Assembly: GCA_015258785.1 (NCBI GenBank)
Contig: JABZHP010000013.1
Span: 1 to 23,080, forward strand
DNA from: Atopobium sp.
GTDB lineage: Bacteria > Actinomycetota > Coriobacteriia > Coriobacteriales > Atopobiaceae
Length of the DNA: 23,080 nucleotides
Direction of reading: 5' to 3'
The position numbers and the translations under genes are program-made. The notes under the pieces are model-generated. The model searched no databases. It was given only the letters and a program-made list of their open reading frames with translations, and was not told the origin of the DNA. Each line of letters starts with the position of its first letter. The first letter of the stretch is position 1. Below, piece by piece: positions 14,411-21,794 of the stretch.

Positions 14411-15248
14411 CTATGACGGCGCCAATTCTGTCTCTGATCACCAGGTTAGCGCGAGCATCGTACGGCGTAGGTTGGTCGTTGATGATGGCCATTTTGTTGC
14501 CCTCATAGTAGTCGAGAAGACCGGCGGCAGGCTGCACTACCAGCGAACTTCCTGCAACCACAAGGACCTCCGCTTGAGAGATGGCGTTCAAGGCACCATA
14601 AACCGTGTCCATATCAAGGCCCTCTCCGTAAAAGACGATATCAGGCCTAATAACTGCGCCGCATTGACAGAGCGGCACCACAGACGGCTGCTCTTCAATC
14701 TGATCAAGCGTGTAGGTGTGGCCGCACTCGGGACAGTAAAAACGCGTCTCGTTGCCGTGGAGCTCAAACACACGCTTGCTACCAGCAGCTTGATGCAGTC
14801 CGTCGATGTTTTGCGTTACCACCGCGCGCAACTTTCCCGCAGCTTCCAAGTCTGCCAGCCACTTGTGAGCAATGTTTGGCTGAGCCTCCCCCAAATGATG
14901 AGAGTTTCTAAAATACGTGTAATACGCTGCAGGATAATCTAAAAACACATCGAGCGAGAATATCTCTTCAAGCGTAAAGTCTGGCGCCTTGCTGTAGGCA
15001 AAAGACTCCTCGTTATCGGGGTCAACCGTTACACCATTTCCCAGGTCGTAGGCTTCTTTTCCCATGTCATAGCCGTCTTGGCCCAGGCCAATGGTCATAT
15101 TTTCTACTTTGATACCGCCTTGGCGATACAGACCGTTAGTACCCCTAAAATCAGGAATACCGCTTTCCGTTGACACACCTGCGCCACCAAAGAAAACAAT
15201 GTTATCTGACGACTGAATCCAGTCTTTAAGCTGCTCAATCTTGGTCAT
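14397..15248 (-). CDS. cobB: Sir2-family NAD-dependent protein deacylase
   Basis: The 283-residue sirtuin removes acyl groups from protein lysines using NAD+. Visible motifs: GAGVSTESGIPDFRG (22-36) for NAD binding, TQNIDG (145-150), catalytic His164 in LHGN, and zinc cysteines Cys172/Cys175 (CPEC) and Cys194/Cys196 (CQC). It has no signal peptide and acts in the cytoplasm. Two oddities stand out. About 40-45 acidic, Gly-rich residues (roughly 44-90) lie between LYRQ and the LEEIFSLDVF helix, where many bacterial sirtuins have only a short loop; and the second zinc pair is C-x-C rather than C-x-x-C. AGAGGTG precedes the ATG. A strong terminator lies only 16 nt upstream, so expression may depend on readthrough from the CobW-like gene. 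Confidence 0.93.
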   Translation of the reverse strand: MTKIEQLKDWIQSSDNIVFFGGAGVSTESGIPDFRGTNGLYRQGGIKVENMTIGLGQDGYDMGKEAYDLGNGVTVDPDNEESFAYSKAPDFTLEEIFSLDVFLDYPAAYYTYFRNSHHLGEAQPNIAHKWLADLEAAGKLRAVVTQNIDGLHQAAGSKRVFELHGNETRFYCPECGHTYTLDQIEEQPSVVPLCQCGAVIRPDIVFYGEGLDMDTVYGALNAISQAEVLVVAGSSLVVQPAAGLLDYYEGNKMAIINDQPTPYDARANLVIRDRIGAVIEQLL

Positions 15249-15264
15249 TAGGCACCTCTAACCT

Positions 15265-15293
15265 AAAAAAGGGACCCGGATAAACTGGGTCCC
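15265..15293 (-). terminator. Intrinsic terminator after the CobW-like gene, just before cobB
   Basis: GGGACCC (15271-15277) and GGGTCCC (15287-15293) form a 7-bp GC stem with a 9-nt loop, followed on the minus strand by six T (15265-15270). Its T-run ends 16 nt before the cobB start codon. Confidence 0.85.
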
Positions 15294-15301
15294 TCGTCTC
15301 A

Positions 15302-15322
15302 AGCGCCGGAGCTCTTGGCGCT
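15302..15322 (-). terminator. Second hairpin after the CobW-like gene
   Basis: AGCGCC (15302-15307) and GGCGCT (15317-15322) form a perfect 6-bp GC-rich stem with a 9-nt loop, immediately after the stop codon of the CobW-like gene and 9 nt before the terminator proper. It has no T-run and may protect the 3' end or pair alternatively. Confidence 0.45.
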
Positions 15323-15329
15323 GAAAACG

Positions 15330-16475
15330 CTAGTAATCAAACTCGTCAGGAACATACTCGGTCAAGCATGCATCCAGACCGGCTTCAATTTCCTCATGGT
15401 TCATATGACGGCCAATGAAGCACAGCTTAGTTTGACGATCGCCCAGTTCATCATCCCATTCTGCGCGTAGCTCGGGTTTCTCGTCAAGAAGGGTTTCTCG
15501 CTCATCCTCTGGAAGCGACGCATAGAACATGCCGTTCTCATAGAACTGAACCTGCTTGCCTGCTTGCTCAAATACGTAGCTCATCTCAGGGTCTTGTGAA
15601 ATCCAAATGCTACCCTTGACGCGAATAATGTTCTTTGGCCAGCTAGCCACAAACTGGTTGAGTTTGTCCAGGTCAAATGGCTGACGGCGGCGATACACAA
15701 AGGTGGTAATCTCGTACTCCAAAACCTCTGGGTCCTCGTGCTCCTCAGGGTGCTCCATTGCATCCATCCATGCAGCGGAGGCGTAGGCTTTGTCAAAGTC
15801 AAAACGGCCCGTATTGATAAGCTCGCTCATTGGAATGTCACCGTTGACTGCCTCAACAATAACGGCGTCTTTCTGCAGGCCGCGAACAAGCGCCTTGAGC
15901 TCGTGGAGCTGCTCTGGAGTAACCAGATCGGTCTTGTTGAGCACCAGCGTAGAGCAGAACTCAATCTGCTGAATGAGCAGGTTCTCAATGTCGTCCTCTT
16001 CAATATCTGGGTCGAGAAGATCGGCGCCGTTGTGGAACTCCTCAAACATGCGAGCACAGTCAACAACTGCGACGATGTTATCAAGGTTGAGGTGAGAGTG
16101 ATTAGTTGCATGCTGGCTCTGATTGCAGAATGCAGAAATGTTATAGGTAATGGGGATTGGCTCGCAGATGCCCGAAGCCTCAATAATGATGTAGTCAAAC
16201 TCCTCGGTATCGGCCAAATCACCCAACTGAAGTGCCAAGTCATTAGAAAGGGTGCAGCAGAGGCAACCGTTAGTTAGAGGAATAACGTCGCCTTCTTTAG
16301 CGTAGCCGCCGTCTTTAATAAGACCAGCATCAACGTTGATCTCGCCAATATCATTGACAATGACTGCTGCGTGAATACCTTCAGTGTTAGAGAGAATGTG
16401 GTTCAAAATAGTGGTCTTACCTGCGCCTAAATAGCCGGTAAGCAGCACAATTTTCACCTGCTTTGGTTCAGACAT
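15330..16475 (-). CDS. CobW/G3E-family GTPase (likely metallochaperone)
   Basis: The 381-residue protein is a COG0523 G3E P-loop GTPase. Motifs: Walker A GYLGAGKT (14-21), NDIGEINVD (41-49), the metal-binding CLCC (71-74) and NKTD (180-183). A His-rich loop (CNQSQHATNHSH, about 117-128) could bind metal. The C-terminal CobW_C domain spans about 250-375. Members of this family deliver zinc, cobalt or other metals to client enzymes; some act as zinc-transferases under zinc limitation. The metal here is not determined by sequence. TAGGAG precedes the ATG. Its neighbours on the same strand are the metal-dependent amidohydrolase upstream, a possible client, and the zinc-containing sirtuin downstream. 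Both links are inference, and hairpins separate the genes. Confidence 0.9.
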   Translation of the reverse strand: MSEPKQVKIVLLTGYLGAGKTTILNHILSNTEGIHAAVIVNDIGEINVDAGLIKDGGYAKEGDVIPLTNGCLCCTLSNDLALQLGDLADTEEFDYIIIEASGICEPIPITYNISAFCNQSQHATNHSHLNLDNIVAVVDCARMFEEFHNGADLLDPDIEEDDIENLLIQQIEFCSTLVLNKTDLVTPEQLHELKALVRGLQKDAVIVEAVNGDIPMSELINTGRFDFDKAYASAAWMDAMEHPEEHEDPEVLEYEITTFVYRRRQPFDLDKLNQFVASWPKNIIRVKGSIWISQDPEMSYVFEQAGKQVQFYENGMFYASLPEDERETLLDEKPELRAEWDDELGDRQTKLCFIGRHMNHEEIEAGLDACLTEYVPDEFDY

Positions 16476-16530
16476 AGTGAGCTCCTATCAAATGTCAAAC
16501 TTTTATATCAAAGAATAAACTTCTTGTTTG

Positions 16531-16568
16531 TAAAAGTGGGCCCTGACGCTTAAGTGAGTCAGGGCCCA
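16531..16568 (-). terminator. Intrinsic terminator after the amidohydrolase
   Basis: TGGGCCCTGAC (16537-16547) and GTCAGGGCCCA (16558-16568) form a perfect 11-bp stem with a 10-nt loop. The minus strand continues CTTTTA, giving a short T-run. It separates the amidohydrolase from the CobW-like gene, whose own promoter should lie in 16476-16530. Confidence 0.85.
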
Positions 16569-16600
16569 ACCTTCGCGTTACAAATTATCGAGCTGGAAGC

Positions 16601-17848
16601 TTAGAAGCTACCGCGATCAATAATCTTGCCTTCCTTCATGATGACGTCCATGTTCTCAGGCGTGAGGTCGCGGATGTTGTTAGCAACGTCGCCCTTGACT
16701 ACAAGGATATCAGCGGAGAGGCCTTCCTTGACAGCACCAAACTCGTTCTCCTTGCCAAGCATCTTTGCGCCGTTGTAAGTAGCAGCTGCAACAGTATCAA
16801 GGATGGAGATGCCAACCTTCTCGACGAAGTCATACATCTCATCGATGGTGACGTAGCCGTAAGGAGTGACAAAGCTGAAGGAGTCGGAGCCGATGGTAAT
16901 GGTGATGCCCATGTCATAAGCCTTACGCAGGTTAGCGTAGGTGCGTGCAAGGCCCTTCTCGACAACAGTCTCGCCTGGGAATGCGTCAAGCTCTGGAGTC
17001 CAGTCTGGTGGATAAGTTCCGTACCAAGTTGGCAGGAAGCCGATGGTTGGGGTGAAGTATGTTCCCTGCTCTGCCATAAGCTTCATGGTGCGCTCGTCTA
17101 GCTCAAAGCCGTGAATGAGCTGCTTGCAACCAAAGCGGACGCAGTCATATGCAGCGTCAAAGTTGTTGTAAGAGTGAGCGTACAGAGGGATGCCTACCAG
17201 TGCGCACTCGTCAGCAATTGCCTTGATCTCCTCGGTGCAGAAGAGCTGCAGGCGGTCGGAGTCCCAGCGCCAAATGCCGCCACCGGTTGCCCAGATCTTG
17301 ATGCCGTCAGGCTCTTCACGGAGACGACGACGGATTGCCTTACGAAGCTCCCATGGACCGTCTACCTGGTCGCCCCAAGGGTGTCCGTCCTTGGAAATCT
17401 GCAGTGGCAGGTGGTGAGAGTCACCGTGACCAGCAACGCGGCAAAGGCCAAGGCCGGTAGCAAAGATACGAGGACCCTGCATAATACCCATGTTAACGAG
17501 GTCGCGGATAGCAATACCATTGCGGCCAATCTCAACGACAGTGGTGAGGCCGTGGGTAAGAGCGTCATAAGCCTGCTTGACTGCGCATGCCTGCTTCTGA
17601 GCAACCGACTCGATAACCCAGTCGTTATCGTTGTCGGTCAGGTTGCCGGAGAAGTGCAGGTGTGTATCAACAAGACCAGGCATTACGGTATGACCGGATG
17701 CGTCACGTACCTCATATCCCTCTGGGACCTCTTTACGAGGACCAGCATAGGTAATCTTGTCGTCATCGATAAGGACAAGGGAGTCCTCAACTGGAGCAGC
17801 GCCAGTACCGTCAACGAGCTTGCCGCCTACAAAAGCATACTTACTCAT
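16601..17848 (-). CDS. Metal-dependent amidohydrolase (imidazolonepropionase/prolidase-like)
   Basis: The 415-residue protein is an amidohydrolase-superfamily TIM-barrel enzyme. All metal ligands are visible: His63 and His65 in DTHLHFSG, a probable carboxylated Lys184 in DGIKIWATGG, His225 in YAHSYN, His246 in LIHGFEL, and Asp322 in TIGSDSFSF. This pattern, with the bridging lysine, fits the binuclear group that includes prolidase-type carboxypeptidases and related hydrolases. The small N- and C-terminal beta parts (GGKLVDGTG..., SADILVVKGD) are typical. The substrate cannot be assigned. No signal peptide is seen. ATG 17848 is preferred to ATG 17857 because AAGGAAGG would abut the upstream one. 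It is first in a minus-strand run ahead of the CobW-like GTPase. Confidence 0.88.
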   Translation of the reverse strand: MSKYAFVGGKLVDGTGAAPVEDSLVLIDDDKITYAGPRKEVPEGYEVRDASGHTVMPGLVDTHLHFSGNLTDNDNDWVIESVAQKQACAVKQAYDALTHGLTTVVEIGRNGIAIRDLVNMGIMQGPRIFATGLGLCRVAGHGDSHHLPLQISKDGHPWGDQVDGPWELRKAIRRRLREEPDGIKIWATGGGIWRWDSDRLQLFCTEEIKAIADECALVGIPLYAHSYNNFDAAYDCVRFGCKQLIHGFELDERTMKLMAEQGTYFTPTIGFLPTWYGTYPPDWTPELDAFPGETVVEKGLARTYANLRKAYDMGITITIGSDSFSFVTPYGYVTIDEMYDFVEKVGISILDTVAAATYNGAKMLGKENEFGAVKEGLSADILVVKGDVANNIRDLTPENMDVIMKEGKIIDRGSF

Positions 17849-18128
17849 GTTTCCCATCCTTCCTTTGTTGTCCGCTCACTTCTTTTAAACGGACGAGGTT
17901 TACTTGCATAGTAAGCCCGGGTTAACTCCTTTGGAATAAGTTAGCCATGGTTGCCGGTAAGCGGAGCAAAAATACCCATGAACGGATGTTCAGATATCAA
18001 TAATTTCATATAAACATCTAAAGTATTTGATTACTTCATATTTGCTATGACTACATTGCATAGTTGTGTCAAAACAGTTTTTGTCCGGTATCCGTGGTAA
18101 GGTTGAGAAAACAAATTAAGGAGGGGCA
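17849..18128. promoter_or_regulatory. Divergent intergenic region, amidohydrolase/yfbR
   Basis: These 280 bp should contain promoters for both divergent genes. The middle (about 17995-18060) is AT-rich. I see no -35/-10 pair with good spacing and no strong operator symmetry. AAGGAGGGG just before 18129 is the yfbR ribosome site. Confidence 0.4.
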
Positions 18129-18746
18129 ATGTCTCAGAATTCTTCGTCGCAGTACAGCTTTTTTGCACTTATTTCTCGCATGCGCTACATTGAGCGCTGG
18201 TCGCTTATGCGCAATTCTCGCTCAGAAAGTCTTGCTGAACACGCCCTTGACGTGGCTGTTATTTCTCACTGTTTAGCAACTATTGCAAATGTGCGCTATC
18301 ACAGAAATCTTGACGCAGATCGTGCAGCGCTTATTGGTATGTATCACGATGCATCAGAGATTATCACCGGAGACATGCCCACGCCTGTAAAGTATGCTAA
18401 TTCAGAGATTAGAGATGCGTATCATCAGGTAGAAGCACGTGCCGAGAAAACCATTCTCTCCACACTGCCAGAAGACCTGCAAGATGCCTATGCTCAGGTG
18501 CTTACTCACAGCGCTGAGGCTTCAGAGAGTGAAGCTTATCTTAGAAAGCTTATTAAAGCTGCAGATAAGATTGCAGCACTCATTAAGTGTATTGAGGAGG
18601 CTCAGTCTGGAAACTCAGAATTTATTACCGCTGAAGCCTCAACTCGTGGAGTTGTTGAAGATTTAGCAGATTCTCTTCCAGAAGTGCGCGATTTTATGAC
18701 AGAATTCCTACCTTCGTACGGAGAAACGCTCGATCAGCTTCTGTAA
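18129..18746 (+). CDS. yfbR: YfbR-like HD-domain 5'-deoxynucleotidase
   Basis: The 205-residue protein closely follows E. coli YfbR through its length: FFALISRMRYIERWSLMRN, SLAEHALDVAVISH, MYHDASEIITGDMPTPVKY and NSEFI. The HD-family metal ligands are His38, His73/Asp74 (MYHDASE) and Asp146 (KAADKIAALIKC). The enzyme removes phosphate from deoxynucleoside 5'-monophosphates, balancing dNMP pools and supporting thymidylate supply; it is cytoplasmic. The ATG has AAGGAGGGG at good spacing. The methyltransferase gene begins 37 nt after the stop, so the two are probably one transcript ending at 19691. Specificity for deoxynucleotides is inferred from the YfbR similarity. Confidence 0.93.
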   Translation: MSQNSSSQYSFFALISRMRYIERWSLMRNSRSESLAEHALDVAVISHCLATIANVRYHRNLDADRAALIGMYHDASEIITGDMPTPVKYANSEIRDAYHQVEARAEKTILSTLPEDLQDAYAQVLTHSAEASESEAYLRKLIKAADKIAALIKCIEEAQSGNSEFITAEASTRGVVEDLADSLPEVRDFMTEFLPSYGETLDQLL

Positions 18747-18783
18747 AGAAACGCTGATTTTGCCTACTTGTTGAGGAGTTGCT

Positions 18784-19611
18784 TTGCGCGCACTACATGC
18801 ACGTTTGCCTAAAAACTTTGTTCTGGAAGAGCGCTTAGAGGCGTATTCCAGCGTTATTGAGCCTCATCCAGAGGCTTTGAGAGGTACGTGGGCTTCTGCG
18901 TGTGCGCCAATTACTGCTGAGGGGCATGTTCCCTTCTCTGAGGTCCGTGTAGACCTTGGCTGTGGTAAGGGATCTTTTACTGCTGCTCAAGCTAAGGCAA
19001 ATCCTAACGTGCTTTTTGTAGCCATTGATACAGAACCTATCTGTATTTCATATGCTGCTAAAACAATGTATGAAGCAGGAGTGCCTAACGCCATCGTAGT
19101 TCCTGGTACCGGCATGAAGATTGATGAGTACTTCTCGCCAGAAGAGGTCTCTGTTATTTACCTCAACTTCCCTGCACCATTTCCTCGAATCAGGCAGGCA
19201 AAGTTGCGCCTCACTGATGCTGAGCGTCTTATGCAGTATAGAAATGTTTTGGCTAAAGAGGGTGTTGTTCGTCTTAAAACGGACAGTCAGCCACTTTTTG
19301 ATTTTTCTCTTGAGCAAGTTGGAGTTGCTGGTTACAACTTTATTTGGAAAACGCGAGATGCACAGAACGATTTTCCTCACGATGTTCCTAGTGAGTACGA
19401 ACAAAAACTTGGCGCCCAAGGCGCTAAGGTTCATGCCTACCTGATTGCTCCAGGTCCTGTACCAGCAGATTTCACACCCACAGAGCCTGTCAGTCTTGTT
19501 GACTACCTTCCAGAAGACTTAGAATCGCTGGCCTACGTTCCTCATGGAATGGAAAGCACGGTCCGCAATCTTGCAAACCGTGCTCGTAGACTTCGTAAGA
19601 AGGCTCAGTAA
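18784..19611 (+). CDS. trmB: TrmB-like tRNA (guanine-N7)-methyltransferase, divergent
   Basis: The 275-residue protein has a SAM-binding fold with DLGCGKGSF (57-65), a LFVAIDTE strand and the TrmB landmark LNFPAPFPRIRQAKLRL (127-143), then KTD (165-167) and SEYEQK (203-208). TrmB makes m7G46 in tRNA variable loops. The landmark normally reads NFPDPWPK..H.KRR; here the Asp is Ala, the Trp is Phe, the His is Gln and one Arg is Leu, and the usual Thr of T-E-Y-E is Ser. So it is TrmB-like, but activity is uncertain. It also has an N-terminal extension (about 50 residues) and a basic C-terminal tail (RNLANRARRLRKKAQ) that could bind RNA. TTG 18784 is chosen because GAGGAG lies 5 nt upstream and no better start exists. 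It is downstream of yfbR. Confidence 0.8.
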   Translation: MRALHARLPKNFVLEERLEAYSSVIEPHPEALRGTWASACAPITAEGHVPFSEVRVDLGCGKGSFTAAQAKANPNVLFVAIDTEPICISYAAKTMYEAGVPNAIVVPGTGMKIDEYFSPEEVSVIYLNFPAPFPRIRQAKLRLTDAERLMQYRNVLAKEGVVRLKTDSQPLFDFSLEQVGVAGYNFIWKTRDAQNDFPHDVPSEYEQKLGAQGAKVHAYLIAPGPVPADFTPTEPVSLVDYLPEDLESLAYVPHGMESTVRNLANRARRLRKKAQ

Positions 19612-19663
19612 TTTGTAATTGGCTATGTGTAGAAACAGCCGTTTGTGAAAACAACCTTTGTAG

Positions 19664-19691
19664 GAGCGCTCCTTTGTGAGCGCTCTTTTTT
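19664..19691 (+). terminator. Intrinsic terminator of the yfbR-trmB unit
   Basis: GAGCGCTC at 19664-19671 and again at 19678-19685 (the word is its own complement) form an 8-bp stem with loop CTTTGT, followed by six T. This is a strong rho-independent terminator between convergent genes. Confidence 0.9.
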
Positions 19692-19712
19692 AGGCCAGCA
19701 GCCCTGACTCTT

Positions 19713-21608
19713 TTACTTAATCGACTTTATATTCAAAGCTCTAGTGGAATTAAGAACCGCAAGCACCATAACGCCTATGTCTCCAAAGACCGCTAGCCAC
19801 ATGGGAGCCAAACCAAAGGCTGCAAGGATCAAAACAGCAACCTTAACGCCAATAGCAAACACAATATTTTGCTTTGCAATACCCAAGGTATGACGAGCAA
19901 TCTTTACGGCCTTTGAGAGCTTAGAAAGCTTGTCGTCCATAAGAACTACGTCGGCGGCCTCAATAGCAGCATCAGACCCCAAACCGCCCATAGCAACGCC
20001 TACATCAGCGCGTGCAAGAACGGGTGCATCATTGATGCCGTCACCGACAAAAGCAAGGGACTTACCAGCTGTCTTTTGGGCGAGAAGGCCTTCAACAGCA
20101 GAAACCTTATCCTGTGGAAGCAGTTCAGCACGAACCTCAGTAATGCCCATCTGAGCAGCAATCTCTTCTGCAACGTCGCGTTTATCGCCCGTGAGCATAA
20201 CAACCTTAGAAACGCCAACGTTTTTGAGGGAAGCGATTGCTGCTGGAGCATCAGCTCGTTCGCGGTCAGAAATAACAATGTGGCCCATGTAGGTCCCATC
20301 AACAGCCACGTGAATGATGGTTCCGTGGTTCTCGCACGCTTTCCAAGAAGCTCCTACGCTCTCCATAAGTGCGCTGTTGCCAACAGCAACGCTCTTACCA
20401 TTCACGTTAGCGCAAATGCCCTGACCAGCAATTTCTTTGATGTCCGTGATAACACAGTCATCGTCCTCGCTTGGATAAGCAGCACGAAGAGCTGCAGCAA
20501 TGGGGTGCGTGGAGTGCATCTCAACGTGAGAAGCTAGGTGCAGAAGGTCCTTCTCGCCAATGGCCTGAGGATGAACAGCAAGGACCTCAAAGACACCCTC
20601 GGTCAACGTACCGGTCTTGTCAAATGCAACGGTATCAAGGGTAGAAAGCATATCAATGTACGCAGAGCCCTTGATTAGGATGCCCTCCTTCGAAGCAGCG
20701 CCAATACCGCCAAAGAAGGCCAGTGGCACGGAAACTACCAGCGCACACGGACAAGATGCAATAAGGAAGGTCAGTGCTCTTACAATCCAGATTGATGCGT
20801 TGCCCACAAAGTCTCCCGAGAGCAGTGGTGGCAAAAACGCCAGCGCAATGGCACTGTAAACAACTGCTGGAGTATACACGCGAGAAAAACGACGAATAAA
20901 ACTCTCGCTCTTGGACTTGTTTTGGTTTGAGCTCTCTACCAGCTTAATGATGCGGGAAGCAGTAGAGTCTTCAAAGAGGTGAGTAACGCGGGCACGTACC
21001 ACACCAGAAAGGTTTACGCAGCCCGAGATAATGTTATCCCCCACCGTTGCGTCACGAGGCACGCTCTCACCAGTAAGAGCAACGGTATCAAGACTGGTAG
21101 AACCCTCGACAATCTCTGCGTCAACAGGAACACGGTCGCCGGGTTTGACCACAATGACCTCTCCCAGCTTAATCTCTTCTGGAGAAATAGTGAGCAGCTG
21201 TCCGTCACGTTCAACCGTTGCGCTGTCAGGACGGATATCCATAAGCTTGGCAATAGATTTCTTGCTGTTATCGGAAGCAAGATGTTCAAACACTTCTCCT
21301 ACCTGGAAGAACAGCATGACAAAGACGGCCTCATCAAACATAGGAGAACCGTTAGGCACAAAGCCAATGAGCAAGGCACCAACAGTAGCAATGGTCATGA
21401 GCAAGTCTTCGTTAAAGCACTCGCCCTCAGTGATGCTCTCCCATGCTTCTAGAACAACATCGTATCCCGCAACAGCGTAAGGCAACAGGTAAAGCAACAG
21501 TGCCTGCCAGAGCTGCAGGTCAAATGCGTGTTCAACCGCGTAAGCAATACCTAGCAAAACAGCAGAACAGACAATGCGAGCAATTTTCACCTTTGTCTTT
21601 GAGCTCAT
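19713..21608 (-). CDS. zntA: P1B-type heavy-metal ATPase (Zn2+/Cd2+ exporter)
   Basis: The 631-residue pump exports soft divalent metals using ATP. Motifs: TGES (179-182), CPC (286-288) in the metal-binding membrane helix, phosphorylation motif DKTGTLT (Asp330), STHPIAAAL (the HP motif of P1B pumps), MLTGDKRDVAEEIA and GDGINDAP. Asp610 in the last helix (FGDIGVMVL) fits the Zn/Cd/Pb subgroup rather than copper pumps. There is no N-terminal metal-binding (HMA) domain; the protein begins directly with membrane helices and is therefore shorter than classic ZntA/CadA. ATG 21608 has AAGGAGGAG upstream; an in-frame extension to 21674 would run over the promoter. A palindrome in the promoter suggests a metal-sensing repressor. 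The exact metal is inference. Confidence 0.92.
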   Translation of the reverse strand: MSSKTKVKIARIVCSAVLLGIAYAVEHAFDLQLWQALLLYLLPYAVAGYDVVLEAWESITEGECFNEDLLMTIATVGALLIGFVPNGSPMFDEAVFVMLFFQVGEVFEHLASDNSKKSIAKLMDIRPDSATVERDGQLLTISPEEIKLGEVIVVKPGDRVPVDAEIVEGSTSLDTVALTGESVPRDATVGDNIISGCVNLSGVVRARVTHLFEDSTASRIIKLVESSNQNKSKSESFIRRFSRVYTPAVVYSAIALAFLPPLLSGDFVGNASIWIVRALTFLIASCPCALVVSVPLAFFGGIGAASKEGILIKGSAYIDMLSTLDTVAFDKTGTLTEGVFEVLAVHPQAIGEKDLLHLASHVEMHSTHPIAAALRAAYPSEDDDCVITDIKEIAGQGICANVNGKSVAVGNSALMESVGASWKACENHGTIIHVAVDGTYMGHIVISDRERADAPAAIASLKNVGVSKVVMLTGDKRDVAEEIAAQMGITEVRAELLPQDKVSAVEGLLAQKTAGKSLAFVGDGINDAPVLARADVGVAMGGLGSDAAIEAADVVLMDDKLSKLSKAVKIARHTLGIAKQNIVFAIGVKVAVLILAAFGLAPMWLAVFGDIGVMVLAVLNSTRALNIKSIK

Positions 21609-21653
21609 AGCTCCTCCTTGGGTTGTTGTTATGCCTAGTCTACTCCTTAAATT

Positions 21654-21681
21654 GATATATGTACATATATTCATACAACAA
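21654..21681 (-). promoter_or_regulatory. Promoter with embedded palindrome for the metal ATPase
   Basis: On the minus strand TTGTTG (21681-21676) and TATATC (21659-21654) are spaced by 16 nt. The perfect 16-bp palindrome ATATATGTACATATAT (21655-21670) fills the spacer and covers the -10 box. Such placement is typical of a repressor operator, and AT-rich palindromes of this kind are used by ArsR/SmtB-family metal sensors. No regulator gene is in the window. Confidence 0.55.
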
Positions 21682-21705
21682 TCTTAAGGAACTTTTCACA
21701 AGAAA

Positions 21706-21730
21706 CTCCGCGGGCGAGAAACCCGTGGAG
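21706..21730. terminator. Hairpin containing the GGCGAGAAACCC motif
   Basis: CTCCGCGGG (21706-21714) and CCCGTGGAG (21722-21730) form a 9-bp stem with one G-T wobble and loop CGAGAAA. It follows the GDPD gene by about 65 nt and has no T-run. The recurrent motif GGGTTTCTCGCC (minus strand) spans the stem and loop. Confidence 0.5.
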
Positions 21731-21794
21731 TCCCAGATAAACCTATAAATTTTGGCCGTAGTTTAAGCAATCGTTCTTCTCGCCAAGTGAAAAG

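Noticed and set aside
17111..17911. A 266-residue plus-strand frame opposite the amidohydrolase.
   Set aside because: Shadow of a gene with complete catalytic motifs on the other strand.
18061..18100. A yfbR promoter with TTGTGT as -35 and TATCCG as -10.
   Set aside because: The spacer is about 19 nt and the -10 match is poor.
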